Shown here one piece after another: positions 44,728 to 53,902 of a stretch of 55,478 bases of DNA. Where the stretch lies: NCBI GenBank assembly GCA_027859175.1, contig JAQIBG010000385.1:1-55478 (forward strand), read 5' to 3'. Positions within the stretch are counted from its first letter, which is position 1, and the number at the start of each line of letters is the position of its first letter. The DNA comes from Planctomycetota bacterium (GTDB lineage Bacteria; Planctomycetota; UBA11346). A program made the position numbers and the translations under genes. The notes under the pieces are model-generated. The model saw only the letters and a list, made by a program, of their open reading frames with translations. It was not told where the DNA came from and ran no database searches.

Positions 44728-45805
44728 AGCCGATCCACGCTGGCTTCGGCAACTGGGCAACCCAGCCATCTTCGCCTGGTCGAGTGCGTGGCTGATGGTG
44801 CTCTTGGTGGTCGGCACGATAGACCAGAAATACCATGGCCTGTACGCCGCGCAGGATCGCTATTTTTCCTCCTGGCTGTTGTGGGCCTTCGACATCATCC
44901 CCCTGCCCGGTACGCGGCTCACGCTCACTATCGTGTTTGTGTGCCTCGTCTGCTTCTGCTTTACCCGCCGCGCACTGCGCAAGCCGGGCCTATTGATCGC
45001 CCACATCGGCGCCGCGCTCTTGCTCCTGGGCGGCTTCCTCACCGAGACCTTGCGCCAAGAAGGCACCATGCCCCTGCTCGAAGGGCAAGCTGGGGTCATG
45101 ATCCAATCCGAACGTGCCATAGAACTAGCCGCAATCAACGAGAGTGGACCCGAACACGATCTCGTGATCGCGTTCAGTGACGCCAGCCTGCAGGCCGCGG
45201 CCGAACTCAGTCACAGCCAACTGGGGTTTCGCGTGCACGTCCTCGCGTGTCACCGCAATGCCATACGCGGACCCGCCGGAAGCCTGATCGCCAAGCCGGA
45301 AGCGCCCGACCCTGAGGCCAACAGCCCAGCCATAGAAATTACCGTCAGCGGCACCAGCCATGATGGCCAGCATATTCTTGTATCCGGCGAGGCCCCGCTC
45401 GCCTTGACTGCCCAAGGCCAAAGCTACCGACTACAGCTACGCCCAGCACGTCTGCTGCTGCCCTTTTCACTGCGCCTTGATGACGTCACGGCACGCATGC
45501 ATCCTGGCACTGACAATCCGGCCAGCTTTCGCTCGCACGTCACGGTCATCCGCCCGAATGGTGATCAACGCCAGGCCGTGATCAGCATGAACCAACCCCT
45601 GCGCGTGATGGGCTACACCATTTACCAGTCCCACTACGACCAAACTGCGGAAGGCGAACGCAGCGGCTTTACCATCGCGCACGACCCGGTCGCCCTACTG
45701 TCGTTCACCTATGCCTATCTATCGTCCATCATCATGGCCATCGGCCTGGTGATTCATCTGACCTTGCAGTTGCCCCACCTGCTGGCCCGCAAGGCGCAAT
45801 CATGA
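44714..45805 (+). CDS. resB: Cytochrome c biogenesis protein ResB/Ccs1
   Basis: The 363-residue protein is the ResB (Ccs1) half of system II cytochrome c maturation, which holds apocytochrome and, with CcsA, joins heme to CXXCH. Three membrane helices are near the N-terminus (about 17-38, 68-84, 93-112), followed by a large outer domain of about 200 residues and a final helix (about 330-352: YAYLSSIIMAIGLVIHLTLQ). The TIYQSHYDQ segment before the last helix is family-typical. The ATG at 44714 has GGAG upstream; the frame is open earlier. It overlaps CcsA by four bases (ATGA). Confidence 0.9.
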   Translation: MANPRADPRWLRQLGNPAIFAWSSAWLMVLLVVGTIDQKYHGLYAAQDRYFSSWLLWAFDIIPLPGTRLTLTIVFVCLVCFCFTRRALRKPGLLIAHIGAALLLLGGFLTETLRQEGTMPLLEGQAGVMIQSERAIELAAINESGPEHDLVIAFSDASLQAAAELSHSQLGFRVHVLACHRNAIRGPAGSLIAKPEAPDPEANSPAIEITVSGTSHDGQHILVSGEAPLALTAQGQSYRLQLRPARLLLPFSLRLDDVTARMHPGTDNPASFRSHVTVIRPNGDQRQAVISMNQPLRVMGYTIYQSHYDQTAEGERSGFTIAHDPVALLSFTYAYLSSIIMAIGLVIHLTLQLPHLLARKAQS

Positions 45806-47664
45806 GAGCCCTGTTCCTCAGTCTGTTGCTGTGCTGTGGTACCGCACTCGCGGCAGCGGACAGGGCCGAGATGTCACAGATTGTGGCCTCGCTCCCAGTG
45901 CAGCACCAGGGCCGCATCAAGCCCTTGGCAAGCGTCGCGCGCGCCTGGCTGCTCACCGTTCATGCTCGTCCGTCACTGCGCCTGCCTGATGACCGACGCA
46001 GCGCCACCCAGTGGCTGATGGAACTGCTGTGCGATCAGGAAAATGCTTTCAGCTGTCCGGTGTTCACCGAACGCAATCCGGCAGTGATCCAAGCCCTTGG
46101 CCTAGAAGACAACCCGCATTCGGCCTATAGCTTCAATCAATTGGCCGGTGCCTGTAACCAACAGGCCAGCTTTCTTACCGCGCTGCACGAGCGCGACGCC
46201 GCCACCCTCGATGTCACCGAGCGCGAACTGCTGCGTCTATTTTCGGTGATTAAGAGCTACCACGCTCTCAGTCAGTCGCTCACCGCCCTGTTGCCGGTCC
46301 TCGACCCAGGAGCCGCCGTTCGCGCCGAACTCGCGCTCGAGCCCGGTCCTTATTCCTTTTACCAACTCCGGCAACGCAGCGACGCCCTCGCCACGGCCTT
46401 GGCCACAGCACGCACCAGCAGCGCCACTCCTAACCCGCTCCTGACCCAAATCGTGACACTCGGCAGCCACATGCGAGAACTCGAGCAACATGGCGGCCAT
46501 GAACTAGCGCTGTTCCCACCACAATCAAATACAGGGCCCTGGGTCACCCCGTGGCGCCTCGAACAATCGCCCGACGTGAACCCCCGCCTGATTCTCGCGT
46601 GGCAGCGTCTTACCCAGGCCTGGATTCAGCACGACCAAGCGGCTCTCAGCGCAGCCGTCACCAGCATCCAACATGAGATCGCGCCCCATGCTGACCTCAC
46701 GCGCCTAACGCTCGAGGTCAGCTATCTCCAGGCCTCTTGGTACGCTTGGGCCAAGCTTTGCTATATCCTGGCCCTGGTGGCAGTGGGCCTCGGACTCCTC
46801 ACCACACGCTCCTGGCCACTACGCCTCGCCACCACACTCACTGTTCTGGCGCTGCTCGTGCACCTTACCGGCATTGGCATGCGGATCTGGATCCTACAAC
46901 GGCCACCGGTAACCACCCTTTACGAATCCATTTTGTTCGTAGCCGCCGTCGCCGTCATCGGCGGCCTGATCTGGGAAGCCCTGCGTCGCGATGGGCTCGC
47001 CACCTTTGTCGCCGCCCTCCTGGCCACCACGCTTTTATTCGTGGCAGATGCCTACGCCGATGACGGCGACACCATGGGCATGCTGCAAGCCGTACTCAAC
47101 TCACGCATGTGGTTGACCATTCACGTTCTGACCATCGCAACCGGCTACAGCATCGCCCTGATCGCGGGGGTCATCGGCCACTGCTACCTCGGCGCTGCCA
47201 TCGTGTGGCCGCAAGACCGACAACGCCTCACCTCAATTGAGCGCGCCATGCATGGCATTGGCTTGGTTGCGCTGCTCCTGGTTCTCGCCGGCACCATTCT
47301 CGGTGGCATCTGGGCTGACCAAAGCTGGGGCCGCTTCTGGGGTTGGGACCCCAAGGAAAACGGCGCCATGTGGATCGTGCTGTGGCTCCTAATGCTGTTC
47401 CATATGCGCCTGTCTGGGCAAGCTCCCGCGCTAGCCTACGCCGCTGGTATGGTGGTTTTGAACGCGGTGGTCGTCTTGGCTTGGTTTGGCGTCAATCTGC
47501 TGGGGATAGGCTTGCATAGCTATGGCTTTACCGACTCGGTGGTGGCCACGCTGCTTGGTTTTGTGACCGCTGAAATCGTACTCGCAGTCGCGCTGTGGGC
47601 GCTGGCCCATAAACGGGCACGGCCGCGCATTCAGCCACAGGTGGCGGCAGCCGAAACGCTCTAG
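45802..47664 (+). CDS. ccsA: Cytochrome c assembly protein CcsA/ResC with N-terminal exported domain
   Basis: The 620-residue protein carries a signal peptide (1-18), an outer domain (about 20-310), and eight membrane helices. The WWD heme-handling motif WGRFWGWDPKENGAMW is present, as are conserved His residues in IHVLTIATGYSIA, VIGHCYL and LFHMRLSG. This is the CcsA/ResC/CcmF superfamily protein that exports heme and, with ResB, attaches it. The outer N-domain of about 300 residues is an addition to the minimal CcsA. It is coupled to resB. Confidence 0.92.
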   Translation: MRALFLSLLLCCGTALAAADRAEMSQIVASLPVQHQGRIKPLASVARAWLLTVHARPSLRLPDDRRSATQWLMELLCDQENAFSCPVFTERNPAVIQALGLEDNPHSAYSFNQLAGACNQQASFLTALHERDAATLDVTERELLRLFSVIKSYHALSQSLTALLPVLDPGAAVRAELALEPGPYSFYQLRQRSDALATALATARTSSATPNPLLTQIVTLGSHMRELEQHGGHELALFPPQSNTGPWVTPWRLEQSPDVNPRLILAWQRLTQAWIQHDQAALSAAVTSIQHEIAPHADLTRLTLEVSYLQASWYAWAKLCYILALVAVGLGLLTTRSWPLRLATTLTVLALLVHLTGIGMRIWILQRPPVTTLYESILFVAAVAVIGGLIWEALRRDGLATFVAALLATTLLFVADAYADDGDTMGMLQAVLNSRMWLTIHVLTIATGYSIALIAGVIGHCYLGAAIVWPQDRQRLTSIERAMHGIGLVALLLVLAGTILGGIWADQSWGRFWGWDPKENGAMWIVLWLLMLFHMRLSGQAPALAYAAGMVVLNAVVVLAWFGVNLLGIGLHSYGFTDSVVATLLGFVTAEIVLAVALWALAHKRARPRIQPQVAAAETL

Positions 47665-47876
47665 CGGCAAGCCCTCATGCGTCCGCATCGCGTACAGCGC
47701 CATATGCTAATGCCTTGCAACAGCGCCAGGAGCCGCAGGCCCTGTGTTAGCACAAACCAAAAGGTGGATTTTTTATGCGCGTTATCGTGCAGGAAATCGC
47801 TAGGCTTGTAGTTGCCTCCCCCACCCCTTCACCGCTCATGCGCCATCACAGATGGGCACGACGCGAAAGGATCTCG

Positions 47877-48974
47877 ATGAAACTCCCACTCACCGTTCTT
47901 GCCATGGCTAGTGGCGCTTGCCTGCTCGGAGCCCTCGGCTCCTGCGGCGACGCGCCAGGCGATACCAACAGCACCTCCACGACTCCAGCAGGGGCCGCAG
48001 CCAGCACCGACGTGGTCAGCATCAAAGTTGATGCCCCAATCGCGATCGACGCCAAGGTTGAAGCTGCGTGGGATAATGCCCCTGCCACCACCATCACGGT
48101 CGACAAAACCCCCTATAAGCCCAGTAATGGCTACGAGGGCATGACCAGCACCACGATGACCATGCAGTCGCTCTACGACACGGAAAATGTGTACTTCCTA
48201 GTGAAGGTCAAAGACCCAACCAAGAGTTTGGCGCGCTTCCCCTGGATCAAGCAAGACGACGGTAGCTGGAAGCAGTCAGCCAATAAAGACTCAACAGGCC
48301 ATGACAATACTTTCTACGAAGACAAGTTTGCCGTCTATTGGGACATCAACACCAAGGGCTTCGCCAAGAAGGGTTGCGCGATCTCGTGCCACATGAATGA
48401 GAATGGCAAAGTCAACGACATCGATGACACCTCAGCCGGACGCAAGTACACCAATGCCCCTGGTGAAACCATCGACATGTGGCACTGGAAGGGTGTTCGC
48501 ACCGGCTCGGTTGGCCAGGTCGACGATCAATACGTCAACAACGACGCACCCGGTGACAACAAAAACTGGGGTCGCCATGGTGACACCAAAACCGGCGGCG
48601 GCTACAGCAACAACAAGAGCGAAGACGGAACCTTGCCGGCCTTCATGAACCCGCCATCAGCCAGCGCCAACACCTATTGGATCAAGGCTAGCGATAAGGT
48701 CGCGTTCAAAGACACCTTCAAAGCTGGCGATATTATCCCAGGCATCATCGTCAGTCCCTTCACTGGCCACCGCGGTGATATCAGCGCTGAAGCGGTATGG
48801 GCTGATGGGGTCTGGACGATAGAGATGCAACGCAAGCTTGTCACCGAAGGTGGCGAGCAAGACGTTCAGTTCAGCGACCTAGCGAAAACCTACCACTTCG
48901 GTGTATCGGTGTTCGACAACAGTCAGATCAACCATGTCTATCACGAAGGCGTCCAAACCTTCAGCTTCAAGTAA
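47877..48974 (+). CDS. Lipoprotein of the ethylbenzene-dehydrogenase-gamma-like heme-binding group
   Basis: The 365-residue protein has a lipobox ending LGSC (Cys23), so it should be a lipid-anchored envelope protein. The mature part has the beta-sandwich pattern of the gamma-subunit-like heme-binding family (IAIDAKVEAAWDNAPATTI, SLYDTENVYFLVKVKDPT). It contains C167-A-I-S-C171-H172, a CXXXCH rather than the usual CXXCH, a candidate heme c site. Its position just after the cytochrome c maturation genes supports a heme protein. The ATG at 47877 has AAAGGA upstream. A strong terminator follows. Confidence 0.82.
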   Translation: MKLPLTVLAMASGACLLGALGSCGDAPGDTNSTSTTPAGAAASTDVVSIKVDAPIAIDAKVEAAWDNAPATTITVDKTPYKPSNGYEGMTSTTMTMQSLYDTENVYFLVKVKDPTKSLARFPWIKQDDGSWKQSANKDSTGHDNTFYEDKFAVYWDINTKGFAKKGCAISCHMNENGKVNDIDDTSAGRKYTNAPGETIDMWHWKGVRTGSVGQVDDQYVNNDAPGDNKNWGRHGDTKTGGGYSNNKSEDGTLPAFMNPPSASANTYWIKASDKVAFKDTFKAGDIIPGIIVSPFTGHRGDISAEAVWADGVWTIEMQRKLVTEGGEQDVQFSDLAKTYHFGVSVFDNSQINHVYHEGVQTFSFK

Positions 48975-48991
48975 CCCAATACCTGAGCACC

Positions 48992-49034
48992 ACGCAGCGG
49001 CATCGCAAACGCGATGCCGCTGCGTTTTTCTTTT
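48992..49034 (+). terminator. Strong intrinsic terminator after the lipoprotein gene
   Basis: Arms 48992-49006 and 49011-49025 form a perfect 15-bp stem with loop AAAC, followed by TTTTCTTTTG. It ends 15 bases before the next start. Confidence 0.95.
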
Positions 49035-49048
49035 GATCGGAACCTACC

Positions 49049-49804
49049 ATGTCGCGCTCTCTCAGGTCGCTCAATACGCCAAACAAGATCAGCATCTCGT
49101 TTTTCTTGCTGTCGATCATCATCGGCACCATTTCAGCGCTGATCATGCTGGGGCTGCTGTTAAGCGAGGCTGACTCGGGGCTGAACTTGCCTTCGGTTGA
49201 GAAGATCAAACTGAAGTACCATTACCCCGAACTCGTTGCCGCCATGAAAACCACCATGTACGAGTACGTGGCCGACGACGCCGACATCGAGGTCGTGGCC
49301 AACTGGATTAGCAATGGCAGTAGCGAAGAAGTCTTTGAACAAAGCATCAAGCCGATCATGCGCCGTGATTGCACCAGTTGTCACAACCCCACCTCAACCA
49401 TGAGCGACGCCATGCCGGGCATGCCGCTAACAACCTACGCCGAAGTCACCAAGCACACCAAAGCTGGTTACAGCTGGGTCAAGATGGCCAAGCAGGCCCA
49501 TGTCCACCTCTTCGGCATTGGCACCTTTTTGATCATCGTCACCACCATTTTCGCCTTCACCAGCTTCCCCTCGTGGATCCGCAGTACGCTGATCACGATT
49601 ACCTGGACCGCACTCCTGATCGATGTGCTGTGTTGGTGGATCACCAAGTATTATCTGATCTTCGCCTACCTGATCGTTGGCGCCGGTTCCGCCATGAGTG
49701 GTGGCATCATTGCCATGGCAGGCTTGGCCTTACTCGACTGCTGGATCGTGATCCCGTTCTTGAGCAAGAAAACCCAAGCGGTGGCCACAGACAGCGACGC
49801 CTAG
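49049..49804 (+). CDS. Membrane c-type cytochrome
   Basis: The 251-residue protein has an N-terminal membrane helix (about 15-38), an outer loop with C108-T-S-C111-H112 (a heme c CXXCH), and four more helices (about 150-245) with His residues in AHVHLFGIG. It resembles a mono-heme cytochrome fused to a membrane domain, as in some quinol-related or gas-related oxidoreductases, but no family is certain. It begins 15 bases after a strong terminator, so it may have its own promoter or rely on read-through. A role in electron transfer with the upstream lipoprotein is inferred from adjacency. Confidence 0.8.
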   Translation: MSRSLRSLNTPNKISISFFLLSIIIGTISALIMLGLLLSEADSGLNLPSVEKIKLKYHYPELVAAMKTTMYEYVADDADIEVVANWISNGSSEEVFEQSIKPIMRRDCTSCHNPTSTMSDAMPGMPLTTYAEVTKHTKAGYSWVKMAKQAHVHLFGIGTFLIIVTTIFAFTSFPSWIRSTLITITWTALLIDVLCWWITKYYLIFAYLIVGAGSAMSGGIIAMAGLALLDCWIVIPFLSKKTQAVATDSDA

Positions 49805-49851
49805 TCGACGAAAACGCGGAGCAAGGCCGTATCAAATCATTGACTGATCGA

Positions 49852-50892
49852 TCAATCAGGCAGATCGACCTGCTTGGCCTTGACCGCGGCCACAACCTGC
49901 TCTTTCCAGTCAGCGGCCAGATGCGCCACCGAGATACCGCTCTCGCCAGCAATGCTGTAGTACAGCCAGGCTCTGCCCTCGGCCTCGAAATAGGCTGGAT
50001 CACGCAATTCGTGTAAACGTTTCTTCGCCGCGCCTTTGGCGCTCGGCTTCACGGGTAGATCAGCCCCCTCCAGTGGCCCTTCGGGTCGCAACACGGCCAC
50101 CGGCGGCGACAGCTGCCATTGGTTCCAGTCGCGCTTCAAGTCTGCATACGACACCACAATGCGCTCAGGCTTGTCACCCCAGCGCGAATAAAACACATAC
50201 AGGCGATCGCCATCGATGTGGACCGCGCAATGGCGCCAACTTGCCACGGGCTCTGCGCGCTCAATCATGGTGGCAGTGCCATCGGGCCAGGCCGCACCGT
50301 CCCAACGAAACACCAAGCCACGCGCCGTCAGGCCAAACAACTGTCCACGCCACACAAACACCCGCAGGTAACTGAACGCGAGTGGCACCGACCCTCCGGC
50401 CGCAAAATCCAGGCCATCAGCTGAGCTCGCCACCCCCGTGAGTTGCTTGAAGTTGGTGCGCAAACGACCTTTCGCCTCGGCACTGGGCCATTTGTGCGGA
50501 GCATGGAAAAACATCACAATCCGCTTAGCCCTGTGATCGACATGCACATCGGGCGACGCAAGGTGCCCCGTATAGCCAGCAGTCTTCACCGCTGCCAAGG
50601 GCAAGACCTCGTCACCATGCACCGTCCACGGACCGGCCGGGTGATCGGCATAAGCCAAGCGAATAAAATCGCCGCCATGGTGCGCGAAGTACATGTAATA
50701 TTTGCCGAGCGGCTGCTTGACCCAATCCGGAACGGCAATCACCGAGGGTCCATTGATATTGGTGCCGATTGCCCCCGATGCCGGCGTGATCAGCGGGTTA
50801 TTGGCAGAACGCACCGTAAAGGGCTCCACAGCGCCTAGGCTTGCACCCGCGAGCAAATAAAGGCACACAAGGCTCTCCCACAATAATCGCAT
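49852..50892 (-). CDS. Secreted beta-propeller glycosidase-like protein
   Basis: The 346-residue protein has a signal peptide (1-20) and a five-bladed propeller pattern like GH43/GH32/GH117 enzymes. Early blocks NGPSVIAVPDW and YYMYFAHHGGDFIRLAYA, then LASPDVHVDH, VASWRHCAVHIDGDRLYVFYS and ELRDPAYFEAEGRAWLYYS recur at blade spacing. Asp residues in NGPSVI/SPDVHVD/LRDPAYF could serve the catalytic roles, but I cannot assign them. The function could be hydrolase or lectin-like. The start has GGGGCGAAG upstream. The preceding membrane cytochrome is convergent. Confidence 0.78.
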   Translation of the reverse strand: MRLLWESLVCLYLLAGASLGAVEPFTVRSANNPLITPASGAIGTNINGPSVIAVPDWVKQPLGKYYMYFAHHGGDFIRLAYADHPAGPWTVHGDEVLPLAAVKTAGYTGHLASPDVHVDHRAKRIVMFFHAPHKWPSAEAKGRLRTNFKQLTGVASSADGLDFAAGGSVPLAFSYLRVFVWRGQLFGLTARGLVFRWDGAAWPDGTATMIERAEPVASWRHCAVHIDGDRLYVFYSRWGDKPERIVVSYADLKRDWNQWQLSPPVAVLRPEGPLEGADLPVKPSAKGAAKKRLHELRDPAYFEAEGRAWLYYSIAGESGISVAHLAADWKEQVVAAVKAKQVDLPD

Positions 50893-51247
50893 CTTCGCCC
50901 CCTAGGCTGGTCAGCATCACTACACTAGCGCAAAGTGCTCGGTCACGCCCTTTTCGCACTACGTCAAGTAGGGTCTCACCAGCCCCAGCACTGATGAACG
51001 GCGCCATAAACCTCTATTTTCGCAATTTTTCGTTATCCACACCATTACTCCACGCCGCCCCACATCAACCTGAACGGTCAAGCCTCTCGCTGCCGCGACC
51101 ATGAGAGCGCACTCGGTGCCCCCTAACGTGTGAGACACGGCCTTCCAGCAGTGGTAGCTAATAATTTCTCGGCGGAAGTAATCCCGAGCAACTGAGCGCC
51201 CACACCCTAATAATGAACGCTACCTAGCCAACGACCTGGAGCCTCCC
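50893..51247. other. 355-bp intergenic region
   Basis: This lies between the divergent propeller and HEAT-VWA genes. It holds an AT-rich patch (about 51006-51035), one exact TTATCCACA at 51033-51041, and a small CTCGG/CCGAG inverted repeat around 51164-51184. No convincing gene is seen; promoters for both genes should be here. Confidence 0.6.
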
Positions 51248-53053
51248 ATGCCAAGCCCTGGCGCCATCTTCACCTCACTGTGCTGCCTTCTCCTCGTGAC
51301 CGCCGCCTGGGGCGAAGAAAACGTCGTCACTTCGTCGCAAGCGAAGGACGCCGAAGAGGCGATAAGTCTCGCCCTCAGCAGCAAGAGCCAGGGAGCATCA
51401 TGGAATGGCTTCGCCAACTATGTCAGGCTCATTGACCAGCCTGACTTCAAGCGCATTTACCAGTTCGCCGGCAAAAAGGGCAATCTCAACAAAGCGGCAC
51501 AAATGCTGGCCGCCGCCGACCGGCCCGAGGTCCTGATTGCGCCCTTGGTTGAAATCAAGGCCACGCGCACCCTAGCGGCTAGGGCTCTAGCCGCCGAAGC
51601 GATGATGTTGCGCGCCGATATCGACAAACGCACCTTTATGGCAGAGGCCTCAGAGGCGACGCAAACAATTGAGCCCCTGGCCAAGGCCCCCAAAAAAACC
51701 AGTAAGAACAAGCGAAAGCCAAAAAAGCAGAAGGACGTCGCTGATGACGACGCCAAAGACGACGCCAAACCAGCACAGCCTGCCAATGCCGACCCCAGAG
51801 TGGCATGGCTGATTGATTTACTGGCTGAAAAAAACGACGACATCCGTGAACACGCCATGATCGCAGCCGCCCAGTACGGGTTGAAAGATGAGGCCCTCAG
51901 CGCCGCGATGGATGCGGTAGACGATCTTGAAGGAGCCATGCTCGGCGCGCGCCTGCTGTATCGCGCACGCACGGGCGCGCCAATCACGGCCGATGAACTC
52001 AACGCCGCTTTCGGCAAGATCAAAGGCGCGGTACCTGAAATCAAACGCGTTGACCCTGTCCTCGCCGACATGCTGGTGCGGGTTCCGACTCCCGCATTAG
52101 CGTGCCAAGCCATTGGCGTCATTGCAGGGCCAGAACACCTACCCCTTCTCCATGAGGCCCTCGAACACGATGACATTCGTGTTCGCGTTGATGCGGCCAC
52201 CGCAATCGCCGACATCGCCGACCAGAGCTCGGTACCCGTGCTGATCGCCCAGTTGGGCGAGTGCGAATGGCCCGTCCTGATCCACGTGTGCCGCGGCCTT
52301 GGTCGCGCCCCCTCGGCTGAATCCATCGAGCCCCTGATCAAGGAACTCGGCGACCATAAAGGACGTTTCCGTATCGACCTGATCCATGCTCTCAGCTCTA
52401 TCGCCGGCAGTCAGTTTGGCCGTCAAACTGCGGAGCAATGGGCCGAGTGGTGGAACGAAAAGAAAGCCGAGGACTTCACCGTTGATCCCGCCGCAACGGC
52501 CGACTTCCGGTCCAAAAACCGGGTCCAAGATATGAGCATCGTCGGCGCGCTCAGTTTCTACGGCCTACAAGTTCCCAGTGACCGCTTCGTGTTTGTGCTC
52601 GACAGGTCGGCATCAATGAGGGGCGACCGCATCGACAACTTGCGCGAGACTTCCGAAGCCAGCATCACCGAGATGGCCAACCACGTCCAATTCAACATCG
52701 TTGACTTCGGTGGCCGGGTCGCTTGGTTCTCCGAGTCTGGCCTGTCGCGTGACCGCAAGGACGCCATTAAATACATTACCAACATGCCCCTCACCTGGGG
52801 CACGCGCACCTTCGACGGCGTTGAAGAAGGCGTGCGGCACCGCGGCATCGACAGCATCGTGTTTTTGTCAGATGGCTCACCTGTAATCAGTCAGGCACCC
52901 AGGTGGGACGATATTTTCACCGCCACCAACATGATGAATCGCTATCGGCCAGTAGCCGTGTGGGCGGTGTGCTTCCAAGCCGGCAAGGGTGCCGCCACCT
53001 CCATGGACATCTGGGCCGGCGAGCATTTTGGCCGGAGCACCAACATCGAGTAG
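51248..53053 (+). CDS. Exported HEAT-repeat and VWA-domain protein
   Basis: The 601-residue protein has a signal peptide (1-22), a helical first third that includes a Lys/Asp-rich segment (about 155-180), HEAT-type repeats (about 180-385: HDDIRVRVDAATAIADIADQ and SVPVLIAQLGECEWPVLIH), and a von Willebrand A domain (about 445-601). The VWA domain keeps the metal-site DRSAS (D452) and FLSDGSP. VWA domains bind ligands through a divalent metal. The combination occurs in planctomycete-type envelope proteins, where the partner is unknown. The ATG has GGAG upstream. Confidence 0.88.
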   Translation: MPSPGAIFTSLCCLLLVTAAWGEENVVTSSQAKDAEEAISLALSSKSQGASWNGFANYVRLIDQPDFKRIYQFAGKKGNLNKAAQMLAAADRPEVLIAPLVEIKATRTLAARALAAEAMMLRADIDKRTFMAEASEATQTIEPLAKAPKKTSKNKRKPKKQKDVADDDAKDDAKPAQPANADPRVAWLIDLLAEKNDDIREHAMIAAAQYGLKDEALSAAMDAVDDLEGAMLGARLLYRARTGAPITADELNAAFGKIKGAVPEIKRVDPVLADMLVRVPTPALACQAIGVIAGPEHLPLLHEALEHDDIRVRVDAATAIADIADQSSVPVLIAQLGECEWPVLIHVCRGLGRAPSAESIEPLIKELGDHKGRFRIDLIHALSSIAGSQFGRQTAEQWAEWWNEKKAEDFTVDPAATADFRSKNRVQDMSIVGALSFYGLQVPSDRFVFVLDRSASMRGDRIDNLRETSEASITEMANHVQFNIVDFGGRVAWFSESGLSRDRKDAIKYITNMPLTWGTRTFDGVEEGVRHRGIDSIVFLSDGSPVISQAPRWDDIFTATNMMNRYRPVAVWAVCFQAGKGAATSMDIWAGEHFGRSTNIE

Positions 53054-53106
53054 GAGTAGAAGTCGTTGCCAGCCACAACTGGGCACAACCACACCACGAG
53101 CAACGG

Positions 53107-53535
53107 CTAGACCCCCGCAGCAGATCCTGACATATGGCCGTGCACAAAGTCGCGCACGGCCTCGGCTGCAGCCACAATCCGGTCTACATCCTTGGGCTCC
53201 GGCCGCTGCGAGGCATCCGGCACCACGGCGCACAAGCCCTCCTCGAACTTGGCCAGGTAGAGTAGCTCCTGTCGCAGGTACCCATCAACCGGCACCACGT
53301 CGCGCACCGCACGGTACAGATCCGGGATGGTGTGATTGGCCGGTAGCGAGCCACGCTGCATCAGGAAGGCCATGAATAGACGCTCAATCGCCATGCACGC
53401 CGTCTGGTAGATGATCTCAGGCGTGAACACCTGCGGCCGATGTCGTCCGTTCACCGCCGTGCGCAGGTAAGCGTGTCCGTGCTCTAAGGATTGATCCCAG
53501 CCACGAACCGCTGTTCGCTCATCACAATCCGTCAT
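53107..53535 (-). CDS. HEPN-like helical protein
   Basis: The 142-residue protein is all-helical in appearance. A segment TACMAIERLFMAFLMQRGSL followed by HTIPDLYRAV resembles HEPN domains, and it ends with an AAEAVRDFVHGHM helix. The HEPN RNase RxxxxH motif is not evident, and no MNT nucleotidyltransferase is adjacent, so toxin activity is not supported. The ATG at 53535 has GGAGG upstream and was preferred to one eleven codons earlier. It is convergent with the HEAT-VWA gene and divergent from the prepilin genes. Confidence 0.65.
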   Translation of the reverse strand: MTDCDERTAVRGWDQSLEHGHAYLRTAVNGRHRPQVFTPEIIYQTACMAIERLFMAFLMQRGSLPANHTIPDLYRAVRDVVPVDGYLRQELLYLAKFEEGLCAVVPDASQRPEPKDVDRIVAAAEAVRDFVHGHMSGSAAGV

Positions 53536-53902
53536 AGCCGTCCTCCGATCACCTGCCTCAGCAGGCACCGTGGCTCTCCAACCGATGCACCACCGATAGT
53601 AGCGCAGCCCAGCCCCCCGCTACGCCCAGAACTGCTGCATGACGAGGCCAATGAGCTGCCTGCAGGCATCTATAGACCCCCTGCTCTGAGACAGCCCGTC
53701 CCACCCATGATTATGCCACTAAGCGACTTACATCCCGCTCCCCATCGCCCTTGAGGTGGATCCGTCGGGCCGTGTCGGAGTTGATCTGTCCGGATTCCCC
53801 GTTTGCGAGCATCTAAGGCCATAGAGAACTTCTCTAAGGCCATAGATAAACGACGAGGCCGCCCGATGCATGGACGCCTTGGGCCTCAGAAAGGGCTGCG
53901 AC
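53536..53902. other. Divergent intergenic region
   Basis: This 367-bp gap holds a 12-bp palindrome (TGCCTGCAGGCA, 53657-53668), and a pair of 14-base direct repeats around a palindrome near 53812-53846, close to the prepilin start. No coding region is convincing. Confidence 0.55.
53812..53846 (+). promoter_or_regulatory. Direct repeat with nested palindrome upstream of the prepilin genes
   Basis: TCTAAGGCCATAGA occurs at 53812-53825 and again at 53833-53846, a spacing of 21 bases (two helical turns). Between and overlapping them lies AGAGAACTTCTCT (53823-53835), six-base arms around one base. This suggests an operator for a dimeric regulator, about 57 bases before the chosen start. Confidence 0.45.

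Noticed and set aside
53107-53535. HEPN-MNT toxin-antitoxin system
   Set aside because: No MNT partner and no RxxxxH motif are seen.
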